The notes under the pieces are model-generated. The model was not told the origin of the DNA, made no database searches, and saw nothing but the letters and a program-made list of their open reading frames with translations. Positions 25,669 through 33,350 of a stretch of DNA of 64,000 bases are shown here, piece after piece. The DNA is from an uncultured Clostridium sp. (GTDB lineage: Bacteria > Bacillota > Clostridia > TANB77 > CAG-508). The stretch lies in the NCBI GenBank assembly GCA_947648215.1, contig CANSMW010000005.1, positions 1 to 64,000 of the forward strand, read 5' to 3'. Numbering within the stretch: position 1 is the first letter of the stretch; every line of letters starts with the position of its first letter. The position numbers were made by a program, and so were the translations under genes.

Positions 25669-25954
25669 GGATATTCAAATATTATAAGTATTTATAGTAT
25701 TTTCTATATTATCCTTTTTTGTTGATATTACTAGACAATGCACTTTCATATTTAAAATATTTATCATACATATAATATTTATTGTATTTTACTTTCGCTG
25801 TCAATATGATGTCATTGACATCCATCCTGCTAAATATAATACTTTATTAAACATTTTTATAAAACATTTTCTTATTTACAAGATTATTATAATATAAAAA
25901 AAATAAAATTACAACGTTTATGTTTAAATTTAAAAAATAGCTATTAAACTAATG

Positions 25955-27226
25955 TTAATAGCTATAATTTGAAATTTTATTTATTATTTCAGAATGTGTT
26001 ACACTTTCAAATACATCATTTGCTTCTTTTCTTGATTCAGCAGAACTAGATATATAATAATTTTCTGTTGTTTCTATATTTCTATGTCCTAACAAGTCTG
26101 CAACATCACGAATTTCGATGCCATTTTTCAATATCTTTGTAGCATAGCTTCCTCGAAGATCATAGAATCTACATTTTTTTATTCCTAATTCATAATGAAT
26201 AATTTTAAATGGGTATCTAGTTATATCTGTTCCAGAATATACACCATTTTCTCTTGTAAAAACTAGATTTAATGTATCTATTGTTAGTAAATTATCTTCA
26301 TTTTCTACAATACGATATTCTATAACTTTGCCATATTCATTTTTAACTTCTTCCAAATGGTAATAATGATAATTTGAGCCATATAACTTTTTAAAAAATG
26401 ATTGTTTCTTTTTATAATTCTTTAATGCGTTTAATAATGTATTACTTATATGGATTATTCTATCCCCTGTTGATGTTTTTGTATTTCCTAAAAACCATTT
26501 TCCTTTTTCATCTTTTTTCTTATCATAAACATTATGTTGAATATGTATAGTACCATTTTCTAAATCTATATCATTCCAAGTTAATGCAAATACTTCACCA
26601 GTTCTCATTCCTGTATAGCAAGATGTTAGAAAGGCACAAGTAAAAGTATCATTATCTTTAAATCTAGTTAAAATTTTATCAATTTCTTCTTGACTATATA
26701 TGTGTTTTGCATCTCTTTTTTCTTCTTCTATTTTAGGCAATCTTAATGTAATTGTAGGATTATATTTTATAAAGCCATATACATCACAAGCCTCTCTAAA
26801 TGATCCTTTTAACACTTTCAATATATTTGAGAAATATGTCCTAGAAAATGTATATTTACAACATATATCTGTTATAAAAGAATGTAATTTAACACTTGTC
26901 AAAGCAGATAAACGATACATACCAATATTAGGTTTCAAGTATTTTTCTATTATAGTATTATATGATTGAATTGTATTATATCTTAAATTTACTTTACAAT
27001 AATTTTGCATCCAATAATCTAAATAATCACTATATGAAATATTACTTTCTTTAAAATTTAGTCCTGTAGTTAAATATTCGTTATATGCAATATTTCCCTC
27101 CTCTTGTGCTTCAACTTTTGTTCTAAATCCTGATTTACATATTTGTTTTCTTTTTCCATTTATAGGAGCAGCTTCAAAATAATATTGATATGTTTTTCCT
27201 CTTTTTCTTACATTTACTGTTCCCAT
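25955..27226 (-). CDS. int: Tyrosine recombinase integrase (Tn916-like)
   Basis: A 423-residue phage/ICE-type integrase: N-terminal arm-binding domain (VRKRGKTYQYYFEAAPINGKRKQICKSGF), SAM-like core-binding domain (about 60-165), and catalytic domain with TSCYTGMRTGEVFALTWNDID (first Arg), DLRGSYATKILKNG (second Arg), LLGHRNIETTENYY (His and nucleophile Tyr). The box II His-x-x-Arg is Tyr-x-x-Arg here, and the usual His after Arg is Gly; the other residues are in place. It is the last gene of the element, with the excisionase just upstream, the usual position next to an attachment site. Confidence 0.93.
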   Translation of the reverse strand: MGTVNVRKRGKTYQYYFEAAPINGKRKQICKSGFRTKVEAQEEGNIAYNEYLTTGLNFKESNISYSDYLDYWMQNYCKVNLRYNTIQSYNTIIEKYLKPNIGMYRLSALTSVKLHSFITDICCKYTFSRTYFSNILKVLKGSFREACDVYGFIKYNPTITLRLPKIEEEKRDAKHIYSQEEIDKILTRFKDNDTFTCAFLTSCYTGMRTGEVFALTWNDIDLENGTIHIQHNVYDKKKDEKGKWFLGNTKTSTGDRIIHISNTLLNALKNYKKKQSFFKKLYGSNYHYYHLEEVKNEYGKVIEYRIVENEDNLLTIDTLNLVFTRENGVYSGTDITRYPFKIIHYELGIKKCRFYDLRGSYATKILKNGIEIRDVADLLGHRNIETTENYYISSSAESRKEANDVFESVTHSEIINKISNYSY

Positions 27227-27229
27227 ATT

Positions 27230-27502
27230 TTACCTAATCATCTCCAAATTTAATTTTTTAACATTGTTAATATCTGATAAGTCTTGTCCCTCATTATCAA
27301 TTAAAAAATTTTGTAACGATGTTTTTAAAATTTTAATACTTCCTAACTTTAAGGCTGGTAAATATCCTTTTTCAATAAGAGTATATATGTAGTTTGGACT
27401 TGAATGTAATAGAGAAGCAACTTCTTGAACTGTATAAATCAATCTTTCGTTTTCAATGTTCTTATTCTTTTGTGGAAATACTTTCTCATTATTTTTTTCC
27501 AT
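27230..27502 (-). CDS. xis: Excisionase-like helix-turn-helix protein
   Basis: A 90-residue protein with an HTH_17/MerR-like fold: YTVQEVASLLHSSPNYIYTLIEKGYLPALKLGSIKILKTSLQNFL, about residues 23-68. Such proteins bend DNA and direct the neighbouring integrase to excision. Its stop is three bases from the integrase start, so both are made from one message. The N-terminal 20 residues are Lys/Asn-rich and likely disordered. Confidence 0.85.
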   Translation of the reverse strand: MEKNNEKVFPQKNKNIENERLIYTVQEVASLLHSSPNYIYTLIEKGYLPALKLGSIKILKTSLQNFLIDNEGQDLSDINNVKKLNLEMIR

Positions 27503-27513
27503 TAGAACATCTC

Positions 27514-27705
27514 CTATTCCTTATTTAATAGCCTATTTGCATATCCAACTACTCCTTCTTTTCCAAATGAAGTTTGTAGTGGATCTAATTCTCTTTTAAA
27601 CTTTTTCAAATCTATATTGTTTTTATCTCCTGTTTTTAGTAAATTATTTAATCCAATTAAAGCATAAGCTCTAACTTGATCCCAATTATATAATTCTCTT
27701 GCCAT
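27514..27705 (-). CDS. Small element protein, unrecognised
   Basis: A 63-residue protein (MARELYNWDQVRAYALIGL, then DPLQTSFGKEGVVGYANRLL) that I do not recognise. It lies between the HTH protein and xis, with its ATG overlapping the upstream stop by one base, so it is translated with the element's regulatory operon. It looks like a compact helical protein without membrane segments. Confidence 0.55.
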   Translation of the reverse strand: MARELYNWDQVRAYALIGLNNLLKTGDKNNIDLKKFKRELDPLQTSFGKEGVVGYANRLLNKE

Positions 27706-28139
27706 TATAAAACCTCCACTTTTACATATTTAGGTACATCAAAACTGCGACCTAGTTCTTCTTTAAATTCAAATCTTTTATTCTTTTCATTATAAGAATA
27801 AGCACTTTTATTCCAATTACGATACGCCATATTTGATAATCGTTTAGGCTGTGATAATTCCATACTTGCTTGATTGTGCATATTCTTCAAAATCAAATCA
27901 TCTGCACTATTCTTAAATTGTGCAATTTTTCTTTTAGCTTTTATATGTTCCTTTGTTTCTTCAATATGTTTCCTTTGATTCTTAATTTTTCTTTCCTGTT
28001 TTATCTCAACATATCTTTTGTCTTTTTTTAATACTTGTGTTACTGCACTTTTTGAAATATCTAGTTTTTTTGCAATATCAGCTGGTCTTAATTTTTCAAT
28101 AAAGTACATACTTAAAATTACATCTTTTCGGTTTTTCAT
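27705..28139 (-). CDS. Helix-turn-helix DNA-binding protein of the element
   Basis: A 144-residue protein. Residues 1-45 form a clear helix-turn-helix (LSMYFIEKLRPADIAKKLDISKSAVTQVLKKD), like the region-4-type regulators of clostridial conjugative elements. A highly charged helix follows (QERKIKNQRKHIEETKEHIKAKRK), then a C-terminal part with QPKRLSNMAYRNWNKSAYSYN. It probably regulates excision or transfer. It shares an operon with the 63-residue gene, xis and int. Confidence 0.65.
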   Translation of the reverse strand: MKNRKDVILSMYFIEKLRPADIAKKLDISKSAVTQVLKKDKRYVEIKQERKIKNQRKHIEETKEHIKAKRKIAQFKNSADDLILKNMHNQASMELSQPKRLSNMAYRNWNKSAYSYNEKNKRFEFKEELGRSFDVPKYVKVEVL

Positions 28140-28170
28140 AAGTGCCTCACTTTCTTTACTTAACTTTTTG

Positions 28171-28299
28171 CTAACACTTTAATTGCTTGACAAAACTAAT
28201 AAGAAGTGGGCTTCTTATTTTAGATTTAGAACTATATAGATTAGGTATCAAGCCAATTCTATTTAGCTTTGAATGAGATTTGTTATTTATAATTTTCAT
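28171..28299 (-). CDS. Possible leader micro-protein
   Basis: A 42-residue frame from ATG 28299 (GGGAGG ten bases upstream): MKIINNKSHSKLNRIG, then PNLYSSKSKIRSPLL and KQLKC. It lies between the sigma-like gene and the HTH gene. Its 3' part encodes one arm of a hairpin whose other possible partner lies before the start codon, so it may act as a leader peptide. No homology recognised. Confidence 0.35.
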   Translation of the reverse strand: MKIINNKSHSKLNRIGLIPNLYSSKSKIRSPLLISFVKQLKC

Positions 28300-28342
28300 A
28301 CTCTCATTTCCTCCCTTCTATATATAAACCCACTTCTTATTA
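28197..28342 (-). promoter_or_regulatory. Alternative-hairpin region, putative attenuator
   Basis: On the minus strand TAATAAGAAGTGGG (28342-28329) can pair exactly with CCCACTTCTTATTA (28210-28197). The latter can instead pair with the adjacent AATAAGAAG (28219-28211) as a 9-bp stem with a 4-base loop. A ribosome binding site and small frame lie between. Mutually exclusive pairings of this kind resemble translational attenuators; function is inferred. Confidence 0.45.
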
Positions 28343-28358
28343 AAAACCGAAGCTACTT

Positions 28359-28982
28359 TTATAATTTTTTTAAATTATTTCTAATTTGTTTTTTTGCTTT
28401 ATTTACACTATCTCTTATTGCATCTGGTGTAGAGCCTTCTTCTATCGCTATTACAACAAGAGGAATATCTTGCATTTTATTTTTATAGAATCTGTCATTT
28501 TGCTTTTCAGAAAGAGTTTCTTTTAAAAATGCTCTTATTCTTTTTTCTTCGATTTCTCTTAATACATCATTTTCAAGATTATTTTTACTTTGAATGTTAT
28601 CTATATCTTCTTGTCTAAAAAATCGGTCTAAATGTCTTTCTCTTTCGTGCCTTCTCTTGTTTTTCTCATATCTTTGTGATTTATATAAACAATAATAAAC
28701 ATCTTTATCTACTGCTTGAAGTACATAAGTTTCTGGATTTTTATAAAAACCAACTGTATATGTGGCAAATACTTTTATCATAGCTTTTTTAGTATTGTTT
28801 ATTTTCTTAATAAGATCATCGTAATCTTGTTTAGTTATTTCAACGCAATCTTCATATTTTGTACCTATTGCAAAATTCATATAATATTTAACATAGAAAT
28901 CATATTTATTTGCTTCATCATAATCTATTGTCTTTTCTTTTGATTTTTCATATTTATCAATTTCTTTATAATTATTTTTCAT
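28359..28982 (-). CDS. Sigma-region-4-like regulator of the element
   Basis: A protein of about 207 residues. The N-terminal two thirds are acidic and charged (DYDEANKYDFYVKYYMNF, RHERERHLDRFF). The C-terminal part (AFLKETLSEKQNDRFYKNKM, VVIAIEEGSTPDAIRDSVNKAKKQIRNNL) matches the sigma-70 region 4 helix-turn-helix found in orphan regulators of Tn916-type elements. ATG 28982 is selected because GGAGG lies seven bases before it; an upstream in-frame ATG lacks a site. It is the first gene of the int-xis regulatory block. Confidence 0.6.
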   Translation of the reverse strand: MKNNYKEIDKYEKSKEKTIDYDEANKYDFYVKYYMNFAIGTKYEDCVEITKQDYDDLIKKINNTKKAMIKVFATYTVGFYKNPETYVLQAVDKDVYYCLYKSQRYEKNKRRHERERHLDRFFRQEDIDNIQSKNNLENDVLREIEEKRIRAFLKETLSEKQNDRFYKNKMQDIPLVVIAIEEGSTPDAIRDSVNKAKKQIRNNLKKL

Positions 28983-29294
28983 TTTAAATCCTCCAACAAT
29001 TAAATTTCTTTGAAAATTCAACTGTTTAGAGGTGGCGACTTGTTTCTAACAAGTCCTAAAAAAGAAATAAAAAAAGCATTATAACTAATACAAAAAATCT
29101 TTATATAGATGCTTCTATTCCCATATATTAGGTTATCTTTATAAAATAACTGTTCCATAATATACAACACTCCAGATTCTGCTTTTCAATTTCTTTGTCT
29201 GGAGTGTCTATATAATTGATTTCATCTGATGTTAGGAGTTTTGGAACTCAATTTACGGACACTATAATCTGGATTTTGTATTTTGAACTAAAAT

Positions 29295-29350
29295 GGGTAT
29301 AAAAAAAGAATTTTGGGTAGAAAAAAAGAAAAAAGGGTACAAAAAAAGAT
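29295..29350. repeat. Three 20-bp phased A-tract repeats
   Basis: GGGTA-N-AAAAAAAGA begins at 29295, 29315 and 29335, an exact 20-bp period (two helical turns). A fourth copy lies at 39042. The rest of the 28983-29441 gap is AT-rich, with inverted repeats serving as terminators and no gene that I can support. Confidence 0.75.
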
Positions 29351-29381
29351 GCAATTTGTACTAAAACAAAATTGCATCTTT
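29347..29381. terminator. Bidirectional terminator
   Basis: AAGATGCAATTT and AAATTGCATCTT pair over 12 bp with an 11-base loop; runs of T follow on both strands. Confidence 0.65.
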
Positions 29382-29399
29382 TTACAAAGGATTCTAAAA

Positions 29400-29441
29400 A
29401 ATCAAAGACCTAAATTCACTTTTTATTTTAGGTCTTTGATT
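29400..29441 (-). terminator. Terminator of the first RHH gene
   Basis: A 15-bp perfect stem (AATCAAAGACCTAAA and its complement, loop 12) directly abutting the stop codon of the ribbon-helix-helix gene, followed by TTTTT on the minus strand. Confidence 0.8.
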
Positions 29442-29780
29442 TTACTTATTATAATTATCTAAAAACTCTTTCATTGCAATATTAACTAATCTTGTCAATG
29501 AAATTCCTGTTTCTTTAGTTATATTATTTAATGCTTTAACATTTTCCTTTCGTATCATAATACTTCTGTATATAGTTATTTCTCCTTCTGGCTTGGCATA
29601 ATACTTTATATTTCCATTAGATATTAGATCTTCTATGCAAACATTTATTACATCGCTAATTGTAGCATCATATTCATTTTCTACCAGTTGCTTTAGTTCT
29701 GTATATAATTTATCTTCTAAATTTATGCTTTTTTGAACAGTAGAATTATCCTTTTTATACAATCTATCTACAGCACTCAT
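29442..29780 (-). CDS. Ribbon-helix-helix-type regulator, paralog A
   Basis: A protein of about 112 residues with two RHH-like units: SINLEDKLYTELKQLVENEYDATISDVINVCIEDLI and IYRSIMIRKENVKALNNITKETGISLTRLVNIAMKEFL. Start ATG 29780 follows AGGAGGTGC. It is clearly a paralog of the protein at 30780-31124 (shared MSA-x-DRLY start and TYRSIMIRK-like segment). An 18-bp palindrome lies 80 bases upstream, so autoregulation is likely. No toxin is recognisable nearby. Confidence 0.65.
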   Translation of the reverse strand: MSAVDRLYKKDNSTVQKSINLEDKLYTELKQLVENEYDATISDVINVCIEDLISNGNIKYYAKPEGEITIYRSIMIRKENVKALNNITKETGISLTRLVNIAMKEFLDNYNK

Positions 29781-29859
29781 ATTGCACCTCCTAGCTTTAT
29801 TTTCTAACCTTTTCACGATTATTATACTTAAAAACTTTGTTGTATGTAACTTAATTATT

Positions 29860-29877
29860 TCGTGTATATATACACGA
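29860..29877. promoter_or_regulatory. 18-bp perfect palindrome, RHH operator candidate
   Basis: TCGTGTATATATACACGA is a perfect palindrome located between the divergent RHH gene and the plus-strand pair at 29950. Position and symmetry suit a ribbon-helix-helix operator; binding is inferred. Confidence 0.6.
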
Positions 29878-29949
29878 TAGTAGGTTGTATATTGAATCTT
29901 TTTATTATATAATTGTTTTACTATTTTATGGAAGGAGGTAGAATCTATT

Positions 29950-30387
29950 ATGCAAATATCAGAAAAGTGCGTAAAACTCTTGCACGATTGTAATATTCCT
30001 ATGTTAAGATCTAATTTTTTAATGGCTGATTTAGAAAAAATATTGTATGGAGTAATAGATGAACAAAATGAAAAAGAACTTAATTATGATGATTACTGGC
30101 ATAAGTCATTAAGCAATGATATGTTAAATTTAGCAAATGAATGGAAAGATAAAACATTTTCAGAGGATTTATTTTTAATTTTAAATAACAATTTAAAACA
30201 AATTACAGAAAATGATACAACTAAATATTCTGCTCAAATGATATTTCCTTTCTTTGTTGAAAAGAAATTAGCTGGATTTGCAATTTTCTTTAGGACTAAA
30301 GGAGATTATATTCCTAGTAGTGCTAAAGCACCAAAAACAATTAGAAACTTTATACAAAATGTTTTAAATGAAGAATCAGATTTTTAA
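29950..30387 (+). CDS. Unrecognised cytoplasmic protein
   Basis: A 145-residue protein that I do not recognise. It has helical N-terminal sequence (KCVKLLHDCNIPMLRSNFLM), an acidic middle, and a C-terminal alternating part (AQMIFPFFVEKKLAGFAIFF, then FIQNVLNEE). GGAGG precedes the ATG. It forms a plus-strand pair with the next gene nine bases on and is flanked on both sides by minus-strand RHH paralogs, an arrangement that suggests the pair is controlled by them. Confidence 0.5.
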   Translation: MQISEKCVKLLHDCNIPMLRSNFLMADLEKILYGVIDEQNEKELNYDDYWHKSLSNDMLNLANEWKDKTFSEDLFLILNNNLKQITENDTTKYSAQMIFPFFVEKKLAGFAIFFRTKGDYIPSSAKAPKTIRNFIQNVLNEESDF

Positions 30388-30396
30388 GGAGGTCTT

Positions 30397-30699
30397 ATGA
30401 ATAAGAAAAATAATATTTCATCAAAGATTGATAACGATTTATTTAGTCAAATAGATATTGACTATGTTGATGAAAAATTTGAACAGAATCTACCTTTATT
30501 ACTTCAATATGAAAAGTATATAGAGATTGATAGAAAATTAGCGAAAATAAATTTAGAGTTAGTATCTTCTTTAGATGAAAAACAAAGAGAACTTTTACGA
30601 AAATACCAAAATGCTTCGTTAGATGCTACTTCCTATCAAAATTGTTTATCATATTATATAGGTCTTAAAGCTAGAAACGAAACAGAAAAATTAAAATAG
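30397..30699 (+). CDS. Unrecognised small helical protein
   Basis: A 100-residue acidic, largely helical protein (LFSQIDIDYVDEKFEQNL, KINLELVSSLDEKQRELLRKYQNASL) with no motif I know. AAGGAGG precedes its start. It follows the 145-residue gene with a nine-base gap and is probably co-translated. Similar tiny helical proteins occur in clostridial mobile elements, but I cannot name the family. Confidence 0.5.
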   Translation: MNKKNNISSKIDNDLFSQIDIDYVDEKFEQNLPLLLQYEKYIEIDRKLAKINLELVSSLDEKQRELLRKYQNASLDATSYQNCLSYYIGLKARNETEKLK

Positions 30700-30748
30700 T
30701 TTATTACATAAGTTATTACATAATAAACTATAAATGCTTTTATAATAT

Positions 30749-30786
30749 AAGGTAAGTTGATAAATGGCAAGTATTCAACTTATCTT
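30749..30786 (-). terminator. Terminator overlapping the stop of the second RHH gene
   Basis: AAGGTAAGTTGA and TCAACTTATCTT pair with one mismatch (a wobble pair in RNA) across a 14-base loop; the right arm contains the gene's stop codon. Confidence 0.5.
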
Positions 30787-31124
30787 TTATTATCATATTC
30801 TTCTAAAAATTCCTTTATGGCACAATTTAATAATCTTGTTACTGTAATTCCAGTCTTTTTATACATTTTTTGCAAATTATTTAAGTTTTGTTTTCTTATC
30901 ATTATACTTCTATATGTTACTGTTTCAAGTTTTGGCTTTTCGTAAAATGATGGATTATTTGCCTCTATATATTCTTCGATACATACATTAACAATTTCAC
31001 TAAAAGATGCATCATAATTTTTATTGACAAATTTCATTAGTCTTTTGTATAAACTATCATCAATATTAACTGTCTTTTTAATTGTTTTATTATCAATAGA
31101 ATATAATCTATCTATTGCACTCAT
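30780..31124 (-). CDS. Ribbon-helix-helix-type regulator, paralog B
   Basis: A protein of about 114 residues, paralogous to the gene at 29442-29780: MSAIDRLYSIDNKTIKKTVNIDD, then SEIVNVCIEEYI and TYRSIMIRKQNLNNL with a final LLNCAIKEFL helix. Start ATG 31124 follows GGGAGGTG. A short TTCGT-GA-ACGAA palindrome lies upstream at 31204-31215 and may be its operator. The two paralogs enclose a divergent gene pair. Confidence 0.65.
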   Translation of the reverse strand: MSAIDRLYSIDNKTIKKTVNIDDSLYKRLMKFVNKNYDASFSEIVNVCIEEYIEANNPSFYEKPKLETVTYRSIMIRKQNLNNLQKMYKKTGITVTRLLNCAIKEFLEEYDNKR

Positions 31125-31241
31125 ATATACACCTCCCATTACTCATTTTACAACCATTTGTATTATATAAAAAATAATAGGCAAATAATACTTGTCATTA
31201 TTCTTCGTGAACGAATAATAATAGGTTAGATATACAAAAAT

Positions 31242-31263
31242 AAGAGAGCATAATACTCTCTTT
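31242..31263 (-). terminator. Terminator after the SPL-type radical SAM gene
   Basis: Minus-strand AAGAGAG/CTCTCTT stem with a short loop followed by a TATTTTTG stretch, 20 bases beyond the stop codon. Confidence 0.6.
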
Positions 31264-31282
31264 AAATTCATAAATAGATTTT

Positions 31283-32167
31283 CTATATAAAAGTTAATTG
31301 TTCTTCTTGTTTCATTTCTTTTTTATATTCTTTGACTATATCACTCATTCTATAAAGTAGCCCATATCTTTCACATTCTTCTTTAAATATTTTGCTTAAA
31401 TTCTTATTTAGTGGATAGCAAAAATAATTATTTCCATAGGTTTTTATATATTTTTCTTTTAATTTAGGAAATATTTTATCCAGCTGCTCATAAAAATATT
31501 CTCTTTGATTTTCTCTTAATGTAACTCCTCCCATTGAGAATATAAATTTTGCTCCATTTTCATAAGATAATCTTATTACATTTTTGATATTCTCCTCCGA
31601 ATCTGTTATAAATGGAATAATTGGTGTTAGTAATGTTCCAACAAATAATCCCTGTTCTGATAATTGTTTCATTGCTTTTAGTCTTTCAGAAGAAGAACAT
31701 ACATTGGGCTCTATTTTTCTTGATAAACTATCATCTGCTGATGTAATTGTAAATTTAAGTATTACATCTGCTTTTCTGTTTATTTCCTTAAATATGTCTG
31801 TATCTCTAATAATTAAACTACTTTTTGTTTCGACTGATACTCCAAAATTGTAATATGAAATCAGCTTTAATGCTTGTCTTGTTATTTCATATTGTTTTTC
31901 AAAAGGATTATATGTATCTGACATTGCACCTATTCCAATTACTCCTTTTTTTCTTTTATTTCTTAACTCTTGATTTAATATTTCTATTTCATCTTTTTTT
32001 GCTCTTACTCTATCAAAATCTTCTACTTGATAGCAGTTACTTCTACTATCACAATAAATACATTTATGACAGCAACCTTTATAGAGATTCATATTATAAT
32101 CAATTCCAAACCATTCTTCTCCGTGTGTTGCTTTTTGGAGTATTGTCTTTGCTTTTATAAATTCCAT
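31283..32167 (-). CDS. SPL-family radical SAM protein
   Basis: A 294-residue iron-sulfur enzyme. The cluster motif CCHKCIYCDSR (CxxxCxxC, about residues 33-40) is followed by GIGAMSDTYNPFEKQYEITR and TKSSLIIRDTDIF, as in the SplB-like/Rv2578c group, and the C-terminus has FYEQLDKIFPKLKEKY. Related proteins include spore photoproduct lyase, but this group is broader and the usual SPL cysteine cannot be placed with certainty. The GyrI-like gene begins 3 bases away, so it is the last gene of a long cargo operon. Confidence 0.8.
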   Translation of the reverse strand: MEFIKAKTILQKATHGEEWFGIDYNMNLYKGCCHKCIYCDSRSNCYQVEDFDRVRAKKDEIEILNQELRNKRKKGVIGIGAMSDTYNPFEKQYEITRQALKLISYYNFGVSVETKSSLIIRDTDIFKEINRKADVILKFTITSADDSLSRKIEPNVCSSSERLKAMKQLSEQGLFVGTLLTPIIPFITDSEENIKNVIRLSYENGAKFIFSMGGVTLRENQREYFYEQLDKIFPKLKEKYIKTYGNNYFCYPLNKNLSKIFKEECERYGLLYRMSDIVKEYKKEMKQEEQLTFI

Positions 32168-32169
32168 AA

Positions 32170-32808
32170 TTATTTCCTTTTTCTTATTGGATGTCTTATA
32201 ACTGTTTTTAACTTATTTACATCACATCTTCTTGGATCACTTAAATAAATTTCGTGATGGAAACGAGTATCAGTAATATCTAGTTCATATCCATTCTCTA
32301 TCATATATTCGTGCATTAAACTAATAGTTTTAGGCTCATCATCATAAGAGTCTATGTGCATACATTGAACGCAGATTCCTTCATCATAAGTTAAAAATTC
32401 TACTTTTGAAAAGTCTTGTTTCTTTTTCTTTGTAGCCTCTTGGGTAGCCCATTCAAAATCTTCTTTTGTTACAAAGTCTGGTAGTCTAATAATTGAAATA
32501 AAGTTAAATTTGTCTTTACTTTTATAATCTATACTACTTTTATTTCCTTCTTGCCACCAGAATCCTTCAAGTGGTGGAACTACATATTCAAAATAACCAT
32601 TTATTTTATATATTCCCTTATAACTCATTTTTATAGTAAAAGCAATCGAATACAAAAGTCCTATTGAATCTTTATATTCACTATTTTCATCATTAGGATT
32701 TCCTTTTCCTCTAACTGCAATGTAATTCATTTTAGGAATTTCTACAATACTAGGTTTATTCTTTGGCATATAAAATTCCTTATATTCCTTTTTATAATCA
32801 AAAGCCAT
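32170..32808 (-). CDS. GyrI-like effector-binding domain protein
   Basis: A 212-residue stand-alone GyrI-like domain: EIPKMNYIAVRGKGNPNDENSEYKDSIGLLYSIAFTIKM, EGFWW, FISIIRLPDFV and the closing RFHHEIYLSDPRR. In related proteins this fold binds hydrophobic small molecules and can hydrolyse or sense them. It is co-directional with a second effector-binding protein and a WYL regulator, suggesting a small-molecule response module. The ligand is unknown. Confidence 0.8.
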   Translation of the reverse strand: MAFDYKKEYKEFYMPKNKPSIVEIPKMNYIAVRGKGNPNDENSEYKDSIGLLYSIAFTIKMSYKGIYKINGYFEYVVPPLEGFWWQEGNKSSIDYKSKDKFNFISIIRLPDFVTKEDFEWATQEATKKKKQDFSKVEFLTYDEGICVQCMHIDSYDDEPKTISLMHEYMIENGYELDITDTRFHHEIYLSDPRRCDVNKLKTVIRHPIRKRK

Positions 32809-32827
32809 TTATCTCTATCCTTTCTCT

Positions 32828-33292
32828 CTAATCTTCTAATGCAATATAAATATGAATTTCTTGTTTCTGCATATCTTCGGAATTATTTTGATATTCTTCA
32901 AAATCACAAGTGTATTTCCTTTTTAAATCCATATTCCATATTTCTTGCCAAGCCTGTCCTACTGAATTTTGCACATCTCCTGTTATTATAAATTTAGCAT
33001 ATTTTCCCTTTGGAACAATAATACTTTTTAATTCTTCGCCTATTTGTAGTTCTTGACTTACTTCTGCTCCTGCAATAAATGTATAAGGTTTTGTATAATC
33101 TCCCTCATATTCTGTATATAATCCTATTGTTTTACTATTTACCTTATTTGTCATCTTCTCATAAATTCCATCTGCAAATAATTTCTGCCAAGTTATTCCT
33201 ATATCTTGCACAGCCTTTCCATCTTTATTCGTTGTTTTTATTTTAATTCCTGCAACGACCTTTTCCTCTAATTCTACAATTTCATATTTCAT
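32828..33292 (-). CDS. Integron-type effector-binding (Cass2-like) protein
   Basis: A 154-residue protein of the AraC/GyrI effector-binding fold: YEIVELEEKVVAGIKIKT at the start, IGLYTEYEGDYTKPYTFIAGAEV in the middle, IIVPKGKYAKFIITGD and a final HIYIALED strand. Such proteins (Cass2 group) bind cationic drugs or similar molecules. A good ribosome binding site lies before the ATG. Next to it are the WYL regulator upstream and a second GyrI-like gene downstream. Confidence 0.75.
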   Translation of the reverse strand: MKYEIVELEEKVVAGIKIKTTNKDGKAVQDIGITWQKLFADGIYEKMTNKVNSKTIGLYTEYEGDYTKPYTFIAGAEVSQELQIGEELKSIIVPKGKYAKFIITGDVQNSVGQAWQEIWNMDLKRKYTCDFEEYQNNSEDMQKQEIHIYIALED

Positions 33293-33350
33293 AATTTATA
33301 CCTCCTATAGATGAAGTATATAACACTTAACTTGACAACTGTGTGTCATA

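Noticed and set aside
24132-25954. CRISPR array or tRNA genes in the gene-poor stretch
   Set aside because: No regularly spaced direct repeats and no cloverleaf-like sequence; the region is explained by gene remnants and two inverted repeats.
29442-31124. Named toxin-antitoxin system
   Set aside because: The regulators are RHH-like, but neither plus-strand protein shows a toxin motif I recognise, so only an unnamed module is claimed.
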